Source of the DNA: Spirochaetales bacterium | GTDB lineage: Bacteria; Spirochaetota; Spirochaetia; DSM-27196; SKKC01 | Direction of reading: 5' to 3' | DNA: 5,999 bases | Assembly: GCA_007126865.1 (NCBI GenBank) | Contig: SLAN01000035.1 | Location: 1 to 5,999, forward strand | Shown: positions 4,888 to 5,999 of the stretch, piece after piece | Numbering within the stretch: position 1 is the first letter of the stretch | Layout of the letters: every line of letters begins with the position of its first letter | Program-made: the position numbers and the translations under genes | Notes under the pieces: model-generated | The model's database searches: none | The model's input: the letters and a program-made list of their open reading frames with translations, nothing else | Told to the model about the DNA's origin: nothing

Positions 4888-5999
4888 TTACAGCGGGTGC
4901 CGCGCCCGCACCGCATCGGCGACCGCATTTATGGCGGCGGCCTGCTCGCTCTCCGGCTCGGCAAGCACGAAGGGGGTGCCGGCGTCCCCCCATTGCCGGA
5001 TCCCGGCAAAGAGCGGTATCGCTCCGAGAAACGGAACCTCGAGGTTTTCGGCGGCACGCTCGCCGCCTCCGCTATCGAAAATATCCTCCCGGTGACCGCA
5101 GTTCGGACACACGTAGTAACTCATGTTCTCGACGAGTCCGGTGATCGGCACATTCACTTTGTTGAACATCTGCTGGGCGCGGTTCGCGTCGGCGAGCGCA
5201 AGATTCTGCGGCGTCGTGACAATCACCGCGCCGGAAATCGGCAGGGTCTGTACGAGAGTCAGCTGAACGTCGCCGGTACCGGGAGGGAGGTCGAAGACGA
5301 GATAGTCGAGCTCGCCCCACGCCACTTCCTTGATGAACTGCCCGACCGCACCGCTGGCCATAGGACCGCGCCAGATGAACGGTGCGTTCTCCTCGGCGAG
5401 AAATCCGATAGACATGACCAAGAGACCGTGCGCCGAGAGGGGGAGAATCTGCTGCTTCTCGTTCACGCGCGGCTGCTCGTTCACATGGAGCATGATCGGC
5501 AGACTCGGACCATAGACATCAGCGTCGAGGATGCCGACTCTCGCCCCGTCGCGCGCGAGGGCTGCCGCGAGATTCACGGCGACCGTCGACTTGCCGACGC
5601 CGCCCTTCCCGCTCGCCACGGCAATCGTGTATTTAACCGCTTTCATGGAGTCGGGCGTACCGCCCTGCGCGGCGGAACCGTGTCTCGCGGCGCTCGCTCG
5701 GCCACCGGGGCCTCCGCTCGCCCCGGCACCCGCGGCACCGCTCGACGCTCGGGCACCGGCCCCATCTCCCTGCTCAGAGTCGCTCCCCTCGGCGGAGCGG
5801 TAGGCGAGCTCGACCTCAACGTTCTCAACATCCGGGAAGGCGCCGAGGAGCGCCTTCTCGCAATCGTTTCGAAGGTCACGCTTCAGCGGCGTCGGCGGCG
5901 CGGTCAGCGTCATGCGCACTTCGATCGCGTTGTCGGAGGTTTCGACCGAGGTCACGTATCCGAGCGACACAACATCCTTTCGCCGGGCGGGGTCCTCCA
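4888..5999 (-). CDS. mrp: Mrp/NBP35-type Fe-S cluster carrier P-loop ATPase (5' end outside the window)
   Basis: Mrp (ApbC) is a cytoplasmic homodimeric ATPase that binds a [4Fe-4S] cluster and passes it to apo-proteins. From the GTG at 5970 (residue 1) the chain shows the remainder of a MIP18/DUF59 domain (to about 55), a Gly/Ala/Ser-rich linker (about 60-108), the deviant Walker A GKGGVGKS (121-128), GILDADVYGPS (146-156), DLPPGTGD (227-234) and the cluster-binding CPNC (288-291), and ends ARHPL. The reading frame is open to the window edge: codons upstream of 5970 read EDPARRKDVV and run directly into SLGYV, reproducing the conserved DP...D-[IV]-V-x-LG-x-V start of the MIP18 domain. The gene is therefore cut by the edge, and GTG 5970 is internal. 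Threonine replaces the usual cysteine of the L-T-x-P-x-C-P motif. It probably heads, or belongs to, the transcript that continues to the ylbF-like genes. Confidence 0.95.
   Translation of the reverse strand, partial: EDPARRKDVVSLGYVTSVETSDNAIEVRMTLTAPPTPLKRDLRNDCEKALLGAFPDVENVEVELAYRSAEGSDSEQGDGAGARASSGAAGAGASGGPGGRASAARHGSAAQGGTPDSMKAVKYTIAVASGKGGVGKSTVAVNLAAALARDGARVGILDADVYGPSLPIMLHVNEQPRVNEKQQILPLSAHGLLVMSIGFLAEENAPFIWRGPMASGAVGQFIKEVAWGELDYLVFDLPPGTGDVQLTLVQTLPISGAVIVTTPQNLALADANRAQQMFNKVNVPITGLVENMSYYVCPNCGHREDIFDSGGGERAAENLEVPFLGAIPLFAGIRQWGDAGTPFVLAEPESEQAAAINAVADAVRARHPL

Noticed and set aside
4677..5144. 155-residue plus-strand open frame
   Set aside because: It spans the palindrome and then runs antisense into the conserved mrp coding region.

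Overview
The window is GC-rich bacterial DNA with five well-supported protein genes. They form two divergent or convergent groups, and most of the unexplained structure lies in the spaces between them. A spirochaete (Spirochaetota), perhaps a salt-tolerant one, is my best guess. It rests on the style of the periplasmic binding protein (a non-lipoprotein signal ending in FAGG, then an acidic mature start) and on the gene mixture. This is an inference, not a proof.

Layout from left to right. Positions 1-124 hold a terminator-like hairpin and no callable gene. Positions 1951 to 125 (minus strand) encode a family 5 peptide/solute-binding protein of an ABC importer. The 273-bp space 1952-2224 is a divergent control region with several dyads. 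Positions 2225-2890 (plus strand) encode a Rex-type NAD(H)-sensing repressor with an unusual four-cysteine segment near its C-terminus. Twenty-two bases later, 2913-3620 encodes a TPR-like helical protein of unknown role, probably cotranscribed. Positions 3621-3787, between convergent genes, hold a hairpin and three exact-length 40-bp tandem repeats.

The right half is a minus-strand cluster read from 5999 down to 3788. It starts with an Mrp/NBP35-type Fe-S cluster carrier ATPase. This gene is open through the window edge: its true start lies outside, and the apparent GTG start at 5970 is internal. Next come a 133-bp, highly structured palindromic element (4753-4885) and then two tandem YlbF/YmcA-family genes whose proteins both end in Ser-Cys-Gly-Cys.

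How it may fit together: in Bacillus the YlbF and YmcA proteins form a complex with YaaT that carries Fe-S clusters and controls RNA processing. Two cysteine-tailed YlbF proteins directly downstream of an Fe-S carrier ATPase suggest a cluster-loading relationship. Rex senses NADH/NAD+, and here it carries extra cysteines. The window therefore has a redox/Fe-S flavour, though nothing in the sequence proves that the two halves work together.
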